Assembly (NCBI RefSeq): GCF_020630935.1
Contig: NZ_JAHDIG010000021.1
Location: 1-60,916, forward strand
Length of the DNA: 60,916 nucleotides
DNA from: Bernardetia sp.
GTDB taxonomy: Bacteria; Bacteroidota; Bacteroidia; Cytophagales; Bernardetiaceae
Reading direction: 5' to 3'
The notes below the pieces were generated by a model that saw only the letters and a list, made by a program, of their open reading frames with translations, searched no databases and was not told the DNA's origin. The translations under genes and the position numbers were made by a program. This document shows, piece by piece, positions 8,439 to 16,087 of this stretch. Position 1 is the first letter of the stretch. Every line of letters starts with the position of its first letter.

Positions 8439-9560
8439 ATGGCACTTTTATTTTTTTACGCTTCTGTCTCCATTTTTTTCTCATTTATGTGTTCGATTTT
8501 GGAAGCTGTACTTTTGAGTATCACTCCCACCTTTATCAATGTCAAGAAAAAAGAAGGGAAACCTTATGCAACTATCTTAGAAAATCTTAAAAAAGATGTT
8601 GATAAACCTCTCATCGCTATTCTTACACTCAATACGATTGCACACACCGTAGGTGCAATTTTGGTAGGCGTTCAGGCAGAAAAATTGCCTTTTCAGATTG
8701 ATATTTTGGGGGTAAATATAGTCGGCATTGTTTCTACTATCATGACATTTCTGATTTTGGTAGTTTCTGAAATTATTCCTAAAACTATTGGAGCAACCTA
8801 CTGGAAACAGCTTGCCAACTTTACATCAAAGTCTCTCATCATTATGATTGCACCTTTAAAATACACGGGTATTTTATGGCTTTTACAACTTACTACAAAG
8901 GTAATTGGAGGCAAAGGGCATCACGGCTCAGTTTTGAGTAGAGAAGATTTTTCGGCAATGACAGAAATTGCAGAAAAAGAAGGTGTTTTTGAAGAGTCAG
9001 AATCTAAGGTGATTAAAAACTTACTCAATTTTAAAAAAATTCAGACTAAGGATATTATGACACCTCGTTCGGTAATGAAAATGACAGCCGAAGGACAAAC
9101 GATTGAAAACTTTTTTAATGCCAATCAGAATCTGCGTTTTTCACGTATTCCTGTCTATCAAGCCAATTCGGATAATATTACTGGGCAAGTTTTGAAAGAT
9201 GATATTTTTAAGGAAATGGCAAATGGTAATGGTTCGAAAAAGTTATCAGACATAAAAAGGGCTATTTTCTTTACTGAAAGAGACCGAAGTATTCCAGATT
9301 TGTTCGAACAGCTAATAGAAAATAGAAATCATTTGGCGATTGTAGTAGATGAATATGGTTCGGTAAGTGGACTTGTTACGATGGAAGATGTTATCGAAAC
9401 GCTTCTAGGGTTAGAGATTGTAGATGAGTCAGATGGAGAAGATGATATGCAAGAACTTGCAAGAAAAAACTGGGAAAAGCGAGCAAAACGTTTAGGAATT
9501 ATAAAAGAAGAAAGAAAGCAGGAAGAAGAAAATATAAATCAATCATCAGAAAATGAATGA
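8439..9560 (+). CDS. CNNM (DUF21) transmembrane protein with CBS pair
   Basis: The N-terminal half (residues about 1-155) has four hydrophobic segments of the CNNM/DUF21 domain, including the signature SEIIPKT (110-116). Two CBS motifs follow (about 205-330; the second contains VVDEYGSVSGLVTMEDV). The family is linked to magnesium/cobalt homeostasis in the inner membrane. At 373 residues it lacks the C-terminal CorC_HlyC domain of longer relatives and ends in a charged tail. The reading frame overlaps the next gene by 8 bases, suggesting translational coupling. Confidence 0.88.
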   Translation: MALLFFYASVSIFFSFMCSILEAVLLSITPTFINVKKKEGKPYATILENLKKDVDKPLIAILTLNTIAHTVGAILVGVQAEKLPFQIDILGVNIVGIVSTIMTFLILVVSEIIPKTIGATYWKQLANFTSKSLIIMIAPLKYTGILWLLQLTTKVIGGKGHHGSVLSREDFSAMTEIAEKEGVFEESESKVIKNLLNFKKIQTKDIMTPRSVMKMTAEGQTIENFFNANQNLRFSRIPVYQANSDNITGQVLKDDIFKEMANGNGSKKLSDIKRAIFFTERDRSIPDLFEQLIENRNHLAIVVDEYGSVSGLVTMEDVIETLLGLEIVDESDGEDDMQELARKNWEKRAKRLGIIKEERKQEEENINQSSENE

Positions 9561-9966
9561 AAATGAAATTTTTCCAAAAATTTCTAAAGACAAAAGATTA
9601 GAAGTACGTTATGTAGGATATGAAGAACCTAGTAATGGCAGAATGCTTTGGAGAGTAGCTGTTTTTTATGAACAAACAAATTTGAACGAATTTATTTTTC
9701 CAAATGGCTGGAACTATCTCAATTTTGATATTTTTGATTGGGAACTAGAAGACCCACAAAATCGTTTTTTCTACCTTCCAGTAGAAACACAAAGTGTCTT
9801 AATCAATTCTGAAACACTACAAGTACATAGGCTCAAAAAGCAAAACCTGTCGACGGCTCGCTATGTGTGTAATTTTTTTGAAGATGATTTCTTAGTAGAA
9901 ATTTATGGAGATACTACAGTCAAAACCAGTTTAAAAACATTGGTTTCGGAAGAGATTAAATATTAG
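9553..9966 (+). CDS. Uncharacterised 137-residue protein coupled to the CNNM gene
   Basis: I do not recognise the family. The protein is soluble, without signal peptide or membrane segment, rich in aromatic residues (Trp, Tyr, Phe) and acidic overall. Its start codon lies inside the end of the CNNM gene (ATGAATGA overlap), so the two are probably translated together and may act together. Its 3' end overlaps the end of the convergent FNR-type gene by 11 bases. Confidence 0.7.
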   Translation: MNENEIFPKISKDKRLEVRYVGYEEPSNGRMLWRVAVFYEQTNLNEFIFPNGWNYLNFDIFDWELEDPQNRFFYLPVETQSVLINSETLQVHRLKKQNLSTARYVCNFFEDDFLVEIYGDTTVKTSLKTLVSEEIKY

Positions 9967-10663
9967 CAATTCGAACCAGTTTTTCCTTGTTCAAAATTCG
10001 GATTTCTTTTCCTTTAAGTTCGATAATTTTGTCTGTATTGAGTTCTGAAAGATAACGAATAGCACTTTCTGTGGCAGTTCCGACAAGGTTTGCAATTTCT
10101 TCTCTACTCAATCTGACATCAATCATATTAGGTTTATCTTTGTCTTGATAGCGATTGTGTAGGAGCAAAAGCACTTCTGCCAAACGCTCTCTAACTGATT
10201 TTTGCATCCAGTTGGTAAGGCGTTTTTCCATATCTTGTGTGTCTTTTGCCATAACTTGCATCATTCGGCGAGGAAATTCATTGTTCTCATTAATCAAATC
10301 AGAAAATGTAGAAGTGGGTACAAAACACACAATGGCATCATCTAAGGCTTCAGCCGAAACATTATAAGGCTGTCCACTAAGTAAGGAATTATACCCTAAA
10401 ATTTCGCCATCTGATGCTATCTTTACAATTTGTTCTTTGCCATCAATACCTAACTTTGTCAGCTTTACTTTTCCTTCATAAATACAATGCACACCAATAG
10501 CACGAGAGCCTTCATAGAATAAATTTTGCCCTCGTTTATAAAAATTACAACCTTTGTTGGCAGACATTTCAGCAACTTGCTCTTCCGATAAATCACAAAA
10601 AACCGAAGAAACTCGTTTTGGACACGTTTCACACTTTGGAAATTCTACTTTTTTCTTTTTCAT
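9956..10663 (-). CDS. fnr: FNR-type (Crp/Fnr) regulator with four candidate Fe-S cysteines
   Basis: This 235-residue regulator has a cyclic-nucleotide-binding-like domain (about 40-150) and a C-terminal winged helix with recognition helix GTATESAIRYLSEL. The N-terminus carries Cys11, Cys14 and Cys23. A further Cys113 lies in AIVCFVPTSTF, aligning with Cys122 of E. coli FNR (SMVCEIP). These four cysteines match an oxygen-labile 4Fe-4S sensor. In the recognition helix the E..SR pattern of FNR becomes E...R with Ile in place of Ser, so its operator may differ. It closes a cbb3 oxidase gene block, its likely target. Confidence 0.88.
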   Translation of the reverse strand: MKKKKVEFPKCETCPKRVSSVFCDLSEEQVAEMSANKGCNFYKRGQNLFYEGSRAIGVHCIYEGKVKLTKLGIDGKEQIVKIASDGEILGYNSLLSGQPYNVSAEALDDAIVCFVPTSTFSDLINENNEFPRRMMQVMAKDTQDMEKRLTNWMQKSVRERLAEVLLLLHNRYQDKDKPNMIDVRLSREEIANLVGTATESAIRYLSELNTDKIIELKGKEIRILNKEKLVRIANI

Positions 10664-10744
10664 AATAATAGTTTTGCTACTGACAGCATAAGTATAGCTT
10701 ATTTTACTATTATAAAAATAGAAAACAATTTCTGAAAAACCAAG

Positions 10745-11416
10745 CTAGTGACAATTTATAGGAGCGTTTTGCCAAGCAAAAATCCCCATTCCAAAGAACC
10801 AAATCCCCATAACTATAAAAGCATAAGGGTAGATAATTTTTAGTTTTTGAAATATAAAATGCTTTGTATTTATTTTTCTAGAAAGATTTTTTGAGAAGAA
10901 TAAGGAAGCTAAAAGGAGAGGAAGCGTTCCGATGCCAAAACCTATCATAAAAATTCCTCCTTCAAGTGTTGTGCCTGCTGCTACTGCTCCTAAAAGAGCA
11001 AAATAAACTAATCCACACGGCAAAAGTCCGTTCAAAAGTCCAGCAAAAAATAGTCTATAAGGCTTTTCATCGAAGAGAAATTGTCCTATCAAAACAGATA
11101 CTTTCTGAGAAAGCCATTTTAAAACTGAAATTTTATCTGTAATTCTGTCTAAATTAAAACTAAAAAGTCCAGCCAAAATAAGTGTTCCACCCAGCAAAAA
11201 AGCTGCATAACTTTGCCAGTTGGAAAAAAACAAAGCCTGCCCAACATATCCGACTCCCATTCCTAAAATAGAATACATCAAAATTCTTCCTAGTTGGTAG
11301 AAAAATAGTTTTTGCACAAACTTTTGTCCTTGCATAAATGCAAATGTAAGAGGAGCGCACATTCCAACGCAATGCAGGCTACCTGTAAGACCGAGAAATA
11401 GAGCTGGGAAAAACAT
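10745..11416 (-). CDS. SafE/TauE-like (UreH-like) membrane protein linked to cbb3 assembly
   Basis: The 223-residue protein has about six membrane helices and starts with MFFPALFLGLTGSLHCVGMC, the HCxGMC motif of the sulfite exporter TauE/SafE-like (UreH-like transmembrane) family. In Bacteroidota this gene commonly ends the cco operon and is thought to help metal delivery or cytochrome maturation. Here it lies between hemA and the FNR-type gene on the same strand. A metal-related role is inferred from the His-Cys-Cys motif and context; the transported species is unknown. Confidence 0.8.
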   Translation of the reverse strand: MFFPALFLGLTGSLHCVGMCAPLTFAFMQGQKFVQKLFFYQLGRILMYSILGMGVGYVGQALFFSNWQSYAAFLLGGTLILAGLFSFNLDRITDKISVLKWLSQKVSVLIGQFLFDEKPYRLFFAGLLNGLLPCGLVYFALLGAVAAGTTLEGGIFMIGFGIGTLPLLLASLFFSKNLSRKINTKHFIFQKLKIIYPYAFIVMGIWFFGMGIFAWQNAPINCH

Positions 11417-11511
11417 TTTTCTAATGAATAATTAAAAATGGACAATGGATAATTCTGAATTTATGCTATGTAGCGACTAGGCTTACCTTATCTGATTAAT
11501 ATTTCATTTTT

Positions 11512-12765
11512 CTAAGAAAAAAGACGTTGTAGCGTATCTAAAAATGGTTTTTGATGTTCTTGATTAGGATGGTTGTTAAGTTGTGTTTTTAGATTTACAA
11601 TAGGAATACGCATTGCCTTTTGTGTAAAGTCAGTTAGTATTTTTGTAATGAGCTGTTGATTTTTTTCATCTAATTCTGAACTATATTTGTTCGAAATATT
11701 ATTTTTAAGGTCTTCTAAAGCTGTTTTGAAAGGGTGTAGCATCAAAATATATTCGTATTCTGTTTTCCAGTTTTGAAAATTTTCTCTTTCCTCTTTCAAA
11801 ATTTCATATACAGCAGACAACGCCCCTATTCTTTCTTCTCTGACAGCTTTTGTCTGTTCTTTTAAATCATCAATATTATAGACTTTTAAAAAGTTAGTCA
11901 GTTTGTGTTCTACACTTCTAGGCATAGAAAGGTCAATAAAACACTGACGACAACTCACATTCCTAACATTTATAGTCAGAGAATTAAAGAAATTAGGCAA
12001 CGAAACAGAGCTAATGACAATATCAGCTTTTTCTGCTTCTTCAAAAACATCTTTAAAGTCTATCACTTCATAAGCATTTTCAGTCGCTAACATCGCCGAT
12101 TTTCCAAGAGTTCGGTTGGTAATCTTGACATTTTGGATACCCATTTTTCTTAGATTACGTACTGTGTCTGCACCAATCTTTCCCACACCAACTACTAAAA
12201 TAGAAGGCATAGAAGAAGGATTGTTTTTTACAATTTTACGTACTAAATCTGCCGTTGCAAAAGAAACAGAAGCTGCTCCACTCCTAAAAACGGTTTGAGA
12301 CGTAATTTTTTTACTTGCTTTCAAAACAAAGCTGATAAGTTTGTGAAAATATGTGCCAATAGTTTCTAGTTCGTCTGCAAGTTGATAGGCTTGTTTGACT
12401 TGATGCGTAATTTGCCAATCGCCAATAATTTGAGAATCTACGCCCACACTTATCTCAAAAAAACGCTTAATAACTTCATCCGAATGAGTGAGTTCTCTAA
12501 AACCAGCTTTTATCAATCGTTCAATAGAAACAGATTTTATCTGTGCAAATTTTTCTTTGACAATAGAAATAGCATTTTCTTTTCCATACCAATAGACTTC
12601 TGTCCTGTTGCAGGTAGATAAAATAAAGACTTCTTGAATTTCTGTAATGGCTTTTAGTTCAAGAAGTAGTGTTTCGGTTTCTCTTTCTGATAGCGAAAAA
12701 CGTTCTCTTGTCGGAACACTAGCTTCTTTGTAAGTGATGTAGAAAGTACCAAATGAGTTTTCCAT
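11512..12765 (-). CDS. hemA: Glutamyl-tRNA reductase
   Basis: HemA reduces glutamyl-tRNA to glutamate-1-semialdehyde, the first committed step of C5 haem synthesis. The catalytic-cysteine motif STCNRTE (about 51-57), the NADPH-binding region VVGVGKIGADTVRNL and a C-terminal dimerisation helix are all visible. I start at the ATG at 12765 (417 residues) because the longer frame would run into ccoH. It lies 19 bases after ccoH on the same strand, so haem supply is placed inside the haem-rich cbb3 oxidase block. The protein ends with a short degenerate tail rather than an extra domain. Confidence 0.95.
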   Translation of the reverse strand: MENSFGTFYITYKEASVPTRERFSLSERETETLLLELKAITEIQEVFILSTCNRTEVYWYGKENAISIVKEKFAQIKSVSIERLIKAGFRELTHSDEVIKRFFEISVGVDSQIIGDWQITHQVKQAYQLADELETIGTYFHKLISFVLKASKKITSQTVFRSGAASVSFATADLVRKIVKNNPSSMPSILVVGVGKIGADTVRNLRKMGIQNVKITNRTLGKSAMLATENAYEVIDFKDVFEEAEKADIVISSVSLPNFFNSLTINVRNVSCRQCFIDLSMPRSVEHKLTNFLKVYNIDDLKEQTKAVREERIGALSAVYEILKEERENFQNWKTEYEYILMLHPFKTALEDLKNNISNKYSSELDEKNQQLITKILTDFTQKAMRIPIVNLKTQLNNHPNQEHQKPFLDTLQRLFS

Positions 12766-12784
12766 AATTGCTATTATTTTACGA

Positions 12785-13255
12785 TTAGTTGGATGCAACT
12801 AATACAGTTTCTTGAAAGAATTTTTTATCATTTTCCGACCACGAGAGTTTTATTCTCCAAAGTCCTTGTTCTATTTTTTTTGTGATGAGTTGTTTGTTTT
12901 CTTGTTCTAAATCAATAGGAAGGGTAAAATCTAAATCCTTATCAGAAGGACGAAAAAACGCAATTTCTCCATTTACTTTGCGCTCGCTTTCAGCAGTTGG
13001 AAATTTGAGTTCTATATTTCCATTTTCTAATTGTTTTATGGTTGGTTTTTCTGTAAGAGTCGCTACATTTTTTTGCTCTTCAATTTGTGTTTGAAAATCA
13101 ACTCCTTTTGAATAATAATTTTCTGTAACAAGTTCGATTTTCTGCTGATGCGACATCACTACAAGTGATAACATAAAAATCACAAAAGCTGCATAAAATA
13201 AAAATAGCCCTGTTCCCCAATTAAATTTTGCCCAAAGTGTGGTTAATGTATTCAT
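12785..13255 (-). CDS. ccoH: FixH/CcoH-like cbb3 oxidase assembly protein
   Basis: The 156-residue protein has one N-terminal membrane helix (WGTGLFLFYAAFVIFMLSLVV, residues about 13-33) followed by a periplasmic domain. The early motif LVVMSHQQKIELVTENYYSKG is typical of FixH/CcoH in Bacteroidota. FixH proteins are needed for stable assembly of cbb3 oxidase, and the place behind ccoG agrees. About 100 bases separate it from ccoG, filled by palindromic repeats. Confidence 0.85.
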   Translation of the reverse strand: MNTLTTLWAKFNWGTGLFLFYAAFVIFMLSLVVMSHQQKIELVTENYYSKGVDFQTQIEEQKNVATLTEKPTIKQLENGNIELKFPTAESERKVNGEIAFFRPSDKDLDFTLPIDLEQENKQLITKKIEQGLWRIKLSWSENDKKFFQETVLVASN

Positions 13256-13279
13256 AGTTTTTTGAGTTATTTTTTTACT

Positions 13280-13355
13280 GTTGTCGGTGAGACACCGACA
13301 ACGGCAGAGTTATATTTTTTATGAACCGTCGTTGAGGTCAAGACCGTCAACGAGG
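13280..13355. repeat. Dispersed palindromes, family A (both subtypes)
   Basis: GTTGTCGGTG (13280-13289) and CACCGACAAC (13293-13302) form a perfect 10-bp stem followed by GGC. A second subtype follows at 13325-13355, with CCGTCGTTGAGG and CCGTCAACGAGG. Both recur elsewhere in the window. They sit between ccoG and ccoH, inside the likely operon. Confidence 0.75.
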
Positions 13356-13360
13356 ATTAT

Positions 13361-14818
13361 TTAATTAGCCACAAATGGTGATAAGAATTTGGTTTTTACA
13401 GTTTCAATTTTTTCTCCATTAGAAAATATTTGTAAGTGAATATCTTCTCTTTTTGGAGGTAGATTATCTTTCGGAAAGTCTATCAAGACTACACCTTTCA
13501 TTGTCTGTTCTGGTAATAATTGATAACTTTCTGCTCCAATCATTTGAATTGTGCCGTGTTTTTCTTCTAAATCTATGCTCATATTTAGCGTATCGCTAGT
13601 TTTATTGATAAGCAAGACCGTAAACATATTTCTAATATCTCCTTTTTCTGTAGTTTGATACGTTGTTCCTTGCGCTCTCAAAACAATCGTTTCTACCTGT
13701 GTTCGGATAGCCAAAAGACTAACCATAGCTGTTATGAGTAAGAATAAAACAACAGAATATGCCCTCATACGAGTTGTGAACTTAAACTTTTGTTTTTTCT
13801 CAATTTCATTTCTTGACGCATAACGCACCAGTCCACGAGGTAAATCAAACTTATCCATTATCGAATCACAAGCATCAATACAAGCTGTGCAATTGATACA
13901 TTCTAACTGTGTTCCATTTCTAATATCAATTCCTGTCGGACAAACCTCTACACACAAACTACAATCTACGCAATCTCCTCTTGGATCTTTTTCTCTTTCT
14001 ATTGGGTCTTTTTCTCTTTTTCCTCTTCCTCTTGGCTCTCCACGCACTTCGTCATACGCTACTACAATAGAATCATTGTCTAATAAAACACCTTGTAAGC
14101 GTCCGTAGGGACAAATTGTAGTACAGACCTGTTCTCTCAAAAAAGCAAACACTCCATAGAAAAGTCCTGTAAAGACAAGTAAAGCCACAAACAAACTCAA
14201 ATGCTCTGTTGGCGTATCTTCAAAGAGTTGCCAAAGCTCATCTACCCCAACAATGTAGGCTAAAAATGTATGACTTATCAGAAATGAAATCCCAAAAAAT
14301 ATGGAATGTTTGGCTGTTTTTTTACCTATTTTTTCAGCGTCCCACGCTTGTTTGTTTAACTTTTTTTGCGCTACTGCATCGCCTTCAATCAGATATTCAA
14401 TTTTGCGAAAAACCATTTCCATAAAAATAGTTTGAGGACAAACCCAACCACAAAATAAACGTCCAAAAATGACTGTAAAAATCACTACAAAGACAATAAA
14501 GAGAAGCATTCCCAAGACAAACAAATGAAAATCTTGAGGTGTAAAAAGTTGTCCAAAAATCACAAAACGCCTAGAAAGCACATCAAACAAAAGCAATGGA
14601 TTGCCATTTATTTTGATAAAAGGCGCACCAAATAAAAATGCAAGTAGAAAGGCTGCAACTACTTTCCTGTATAAATGAAACCTACCACTTGGAGCTTTCG
14701 GATAAATCCAAACACGCTTCCCAGAGGAGTCTATTGTCGAAATCGAATCTCTAAACCCGTCTTTGTCGTAATCGGTAACTTTATATTTTTTTTCTCTTTT
14801 TGGCTTTGGCGTTTCCAT
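13361..14818 (-). CDS. ccoG: Cytochrome c oxidase accessory protein CcoG (RdxA/FixG)
   Basis: The 485-residue membrane protein has the CcoG layout: several N-terminal helices, polyferredoxin cysteine clusters and a C-terminal periplasmic Ig-like domain. Visible motifs are FCGWVCPQTIF (about 130), CTTICPYGRLQG (about 235), and the ferredoxin-like CVDCSLCVEVCPTG and CINCTACIDACD (about 284-320). CcoG is reported to reduce Cu(II) for CuB insertion into the oxidase. It lies between ccoP and ccoH in the expected order. Confidence 0.95.
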   Translation of the reverse strand: METPKPKREKKYKVTDYDKDGFRDSISTIDSSGKRVWIYPKAPSGRFHLYRKVVAAFLLAFLFGAPFIKINGNPLLLFDVLSRRFVIFGQLFTPQDFHLFVLGMLLFIVFVVIFTVIFGRLFCGWVCPQTIFMEMVFRKIEYLIEGDAVAQKKLNKQAWDAEKIGKKTAKHSIFFGISFLISHTFLAYIVGVDELWQLFEDTPTEHLSLFVALLVFTGLFYGVFAFLREQVCTTICPYGRLQGVLLDNDSIVVAYDEVRGEPRGRGKREKDPIEREKDPRGDCVDCSLCVEVCPTGIDIRNGTQLECINCTACIDACDSIMDKFDLPRGLVRYASRNEIEKKQKFKFTTRMRAYSVVLFLLITAMVSLLAIRTQVETIVLRAQGTTYQTTEKGDIRNMFTVLLINKTSDTLNMSIDLEEKHGTIQMIGAESYQLLPEQTMKGVVLIDFPKDNLPPKREDIHLQIFSNGEKIETVKTKFLSPFVAN

Positions 14819-14836
14819 AACTTTAATGTATGATTT

Positions 14837-14873
14837 AATAGTAAGGAAAAGGCGTGCCTTTTCCTTACTATAT
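14837..14873. repeat. Long palindrome, family C copy 1
   Basis: GTAAGGAAAAGGC and GCCTTTTCCTTAC (within 14841-14868) form a near-perfect hairpin that extends outward through AATA/TATT. A second copy with the same GGAAAAGGC core lies at 29447-29472 inside the arginine operon. It sits between ccoP and ccoG and may be a dispersed repeat, an internal terminator or an mRNA-stability element. Confidence 0.7.
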
Positions 14874-14879
14874 TTTTTA

Positions 14880-15776
14880 CTATTCTTTTATAGGTTCGTA
14901 TTTCTCGCCTTGTGGGTCTTTTGCATTCGGTGGGTTAGAACCCTGCAATGACAAAACAAAACTAGCTACTTGCTGTATTTCTTGAGGTGAGAGCTGGTCT
15001 TGCCAAGCTATCATACCTTTTGAAGTAACACCATACTTGATAGTTTTATATACCGAACGAATATCGCCACCGTGCAACCAATACTCATCGGTAAGGTTAG
15101 GGCCTGAAAGTCCTTCTGCCTTTCCTCCGTGACAGGTTTTACATTTTTTGGCATAAATGCTCATTCCTTTTGTAACACCTGCTACATCAGCCAGCTCTAC
15201 ATTATTTTCATTGATGGCATTTGCCATGTCTGCCAAATATTGAGCTTTCAAAATATTTCCTTCTTGTACGGCTACCTCATATTCTTTAGGAGAATCTAGA
15301 GCAATTCCATTTGCATAGACATAGAGATAAATAACTCCCATGACGATAGTCAGATAGAAACCATATTTCCACCACGGTGGTAGGTCGTTGTCTAGTTCTT
15401 GAATACCATCGTAATCGTGATTCATCAGAACGGCTCTTTCAGGTTTGGCAGCATTAAACTTTTTCCAAAACCATTCAGTAAAGGACTCTGTTTCTTCTTC
15501 CACCACTTCGCCTTTAGCTATTCTATCTAGCCTAAGAACATATTTACTATGATTATATATAGAAATACTAGCCATCAAGACCAATATGACTATAAAAAGT
15601 GTAATCGTTGTTAGGATGACAACACCTAGTTCTAAAGGAGTGAAATCAGTAGAAATTCCACTTGTGTCTTGTGAAAAACTGTTTTGGGACATTAAGAAAA
15701 ATACCATTGTTAGAAAAGCAAGTTTCTTTTTGGGTATATTTTTTTGATTGAATAGATTATATATTTTCTGTTTCAT
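14880..15776 (-). CDS. ccoP: cbb3 oxidase subunit III, mono-haem CcoP
   Basis: The 298-residue protein has an N-terminal hydrophobic leader, two membrane helices (about 50-70 and 138-156) and one cytochrome c domain with haem site CKTCH (212-216). A probable axial Met lies in KGMIAW. It passes electrons to the CcoNO core in the periplasm. Proteobacterial CcoP usually has two haem sites; only one is present here, a common form in Bacteroidota. The start overlaps the end of ccoQ by 20 bases. Confidence 0.93.
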   Translation of the reverse strand: MKQKIYNLFNQKNIPKKKLAFLTMVFFLMSQNSFSQDTSGISTDFTPLELGVVILTTITLFIVILVLMASISIYNHSKYVLRLDRIAKGEVVEEETESFTEWFWKKFNAAKPERAVLMNHDYDGIQELDNDLPPWWKYGFYLTIVMGVIYLYVYANGIALDSPKEYEVAVQEGNILKAQYLADMANAINENNVELADVAGVTKGMSIYAKKCKTCHGGKAEGLSGPNLTDEYWLHGGDIRSVYKTIKYGVTSKGMIAWQDQLSPQEIQQVASFVLSLQGSNPPNAKDPQGEKYEPIKE

Positions 15777-15969
15777 TTGTATGGGTATTTGGAGTAAATG
15801 AATTAGAAGTAGCGTCTTCTAAGGGAAGGCTTTCCCAGTGTGCTACATTTGATTTTTTAGCCGAATAGACATTGACAAGCATTATCACAAAGACAGAAAA
15901 GAAAATTATCACGCCCATAATTGGATAAATATCAATACCTTCAATGGCTCTTGCTACGTCTTTATACAT
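15757..15969 (-). CDS. ccoQ: Small CcoQ-like cbb3 oxidase subunit
   Basis: This protein of about 70 residues has a single membrane helix (MGVIIFFSVFVIMLVNVYSA) and a polar tail. It lies between ccoNO and ccoP, the usual place of ccoQ, a small subunit that stabilises the complex. I start at MYKDVARAIEG (15969) rather than the longer frame at 16005. The end of the gene overlaps the ccoP start. The call rests on size, topology and position. Confidence 0.75.
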   Translation of the reverse strand: MYKDVARAIEGIDIYPIMGVIIFFSVFVIMLVNVYSAKKSNVAHWESLPLEDATSNSFTPNTHTNETENI

Positions 15970-15987
15970 TGTTTTTATATTTTTTAT

Positions 15988-16078
15988 CCTCAACGACGCT
16001 TTCAAGCTCGTTGACGGTTGTGTAAAATAGGTAGAGGTAAACCGTCGTTGAGGCTCAAAATGCAGCCGTCAACGAGGG
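15988..16078. repeat. Dispersed palindromes, family A subtype 2 (two copies)
   Basis: Two units in opposite orientation lie between ccoNO and ccoQ: CCTCAACGACG...CTCGTTGACGG (15989-16017) and CCGTCGTTGAGG...GCAGCCGTCAACGAGG (16042-16077). The second matches 51736-51775 near yebC almost base for base in reverse complement. Confidence 0.75.
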
Positions 16079-16087
16079 TTTTTAAAA

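Noticed and set aside
12766-12798. Longer hemA start at 12798
   Set aside because: It would overlap the end of ccoH and adds residues before the normal HemA opening.
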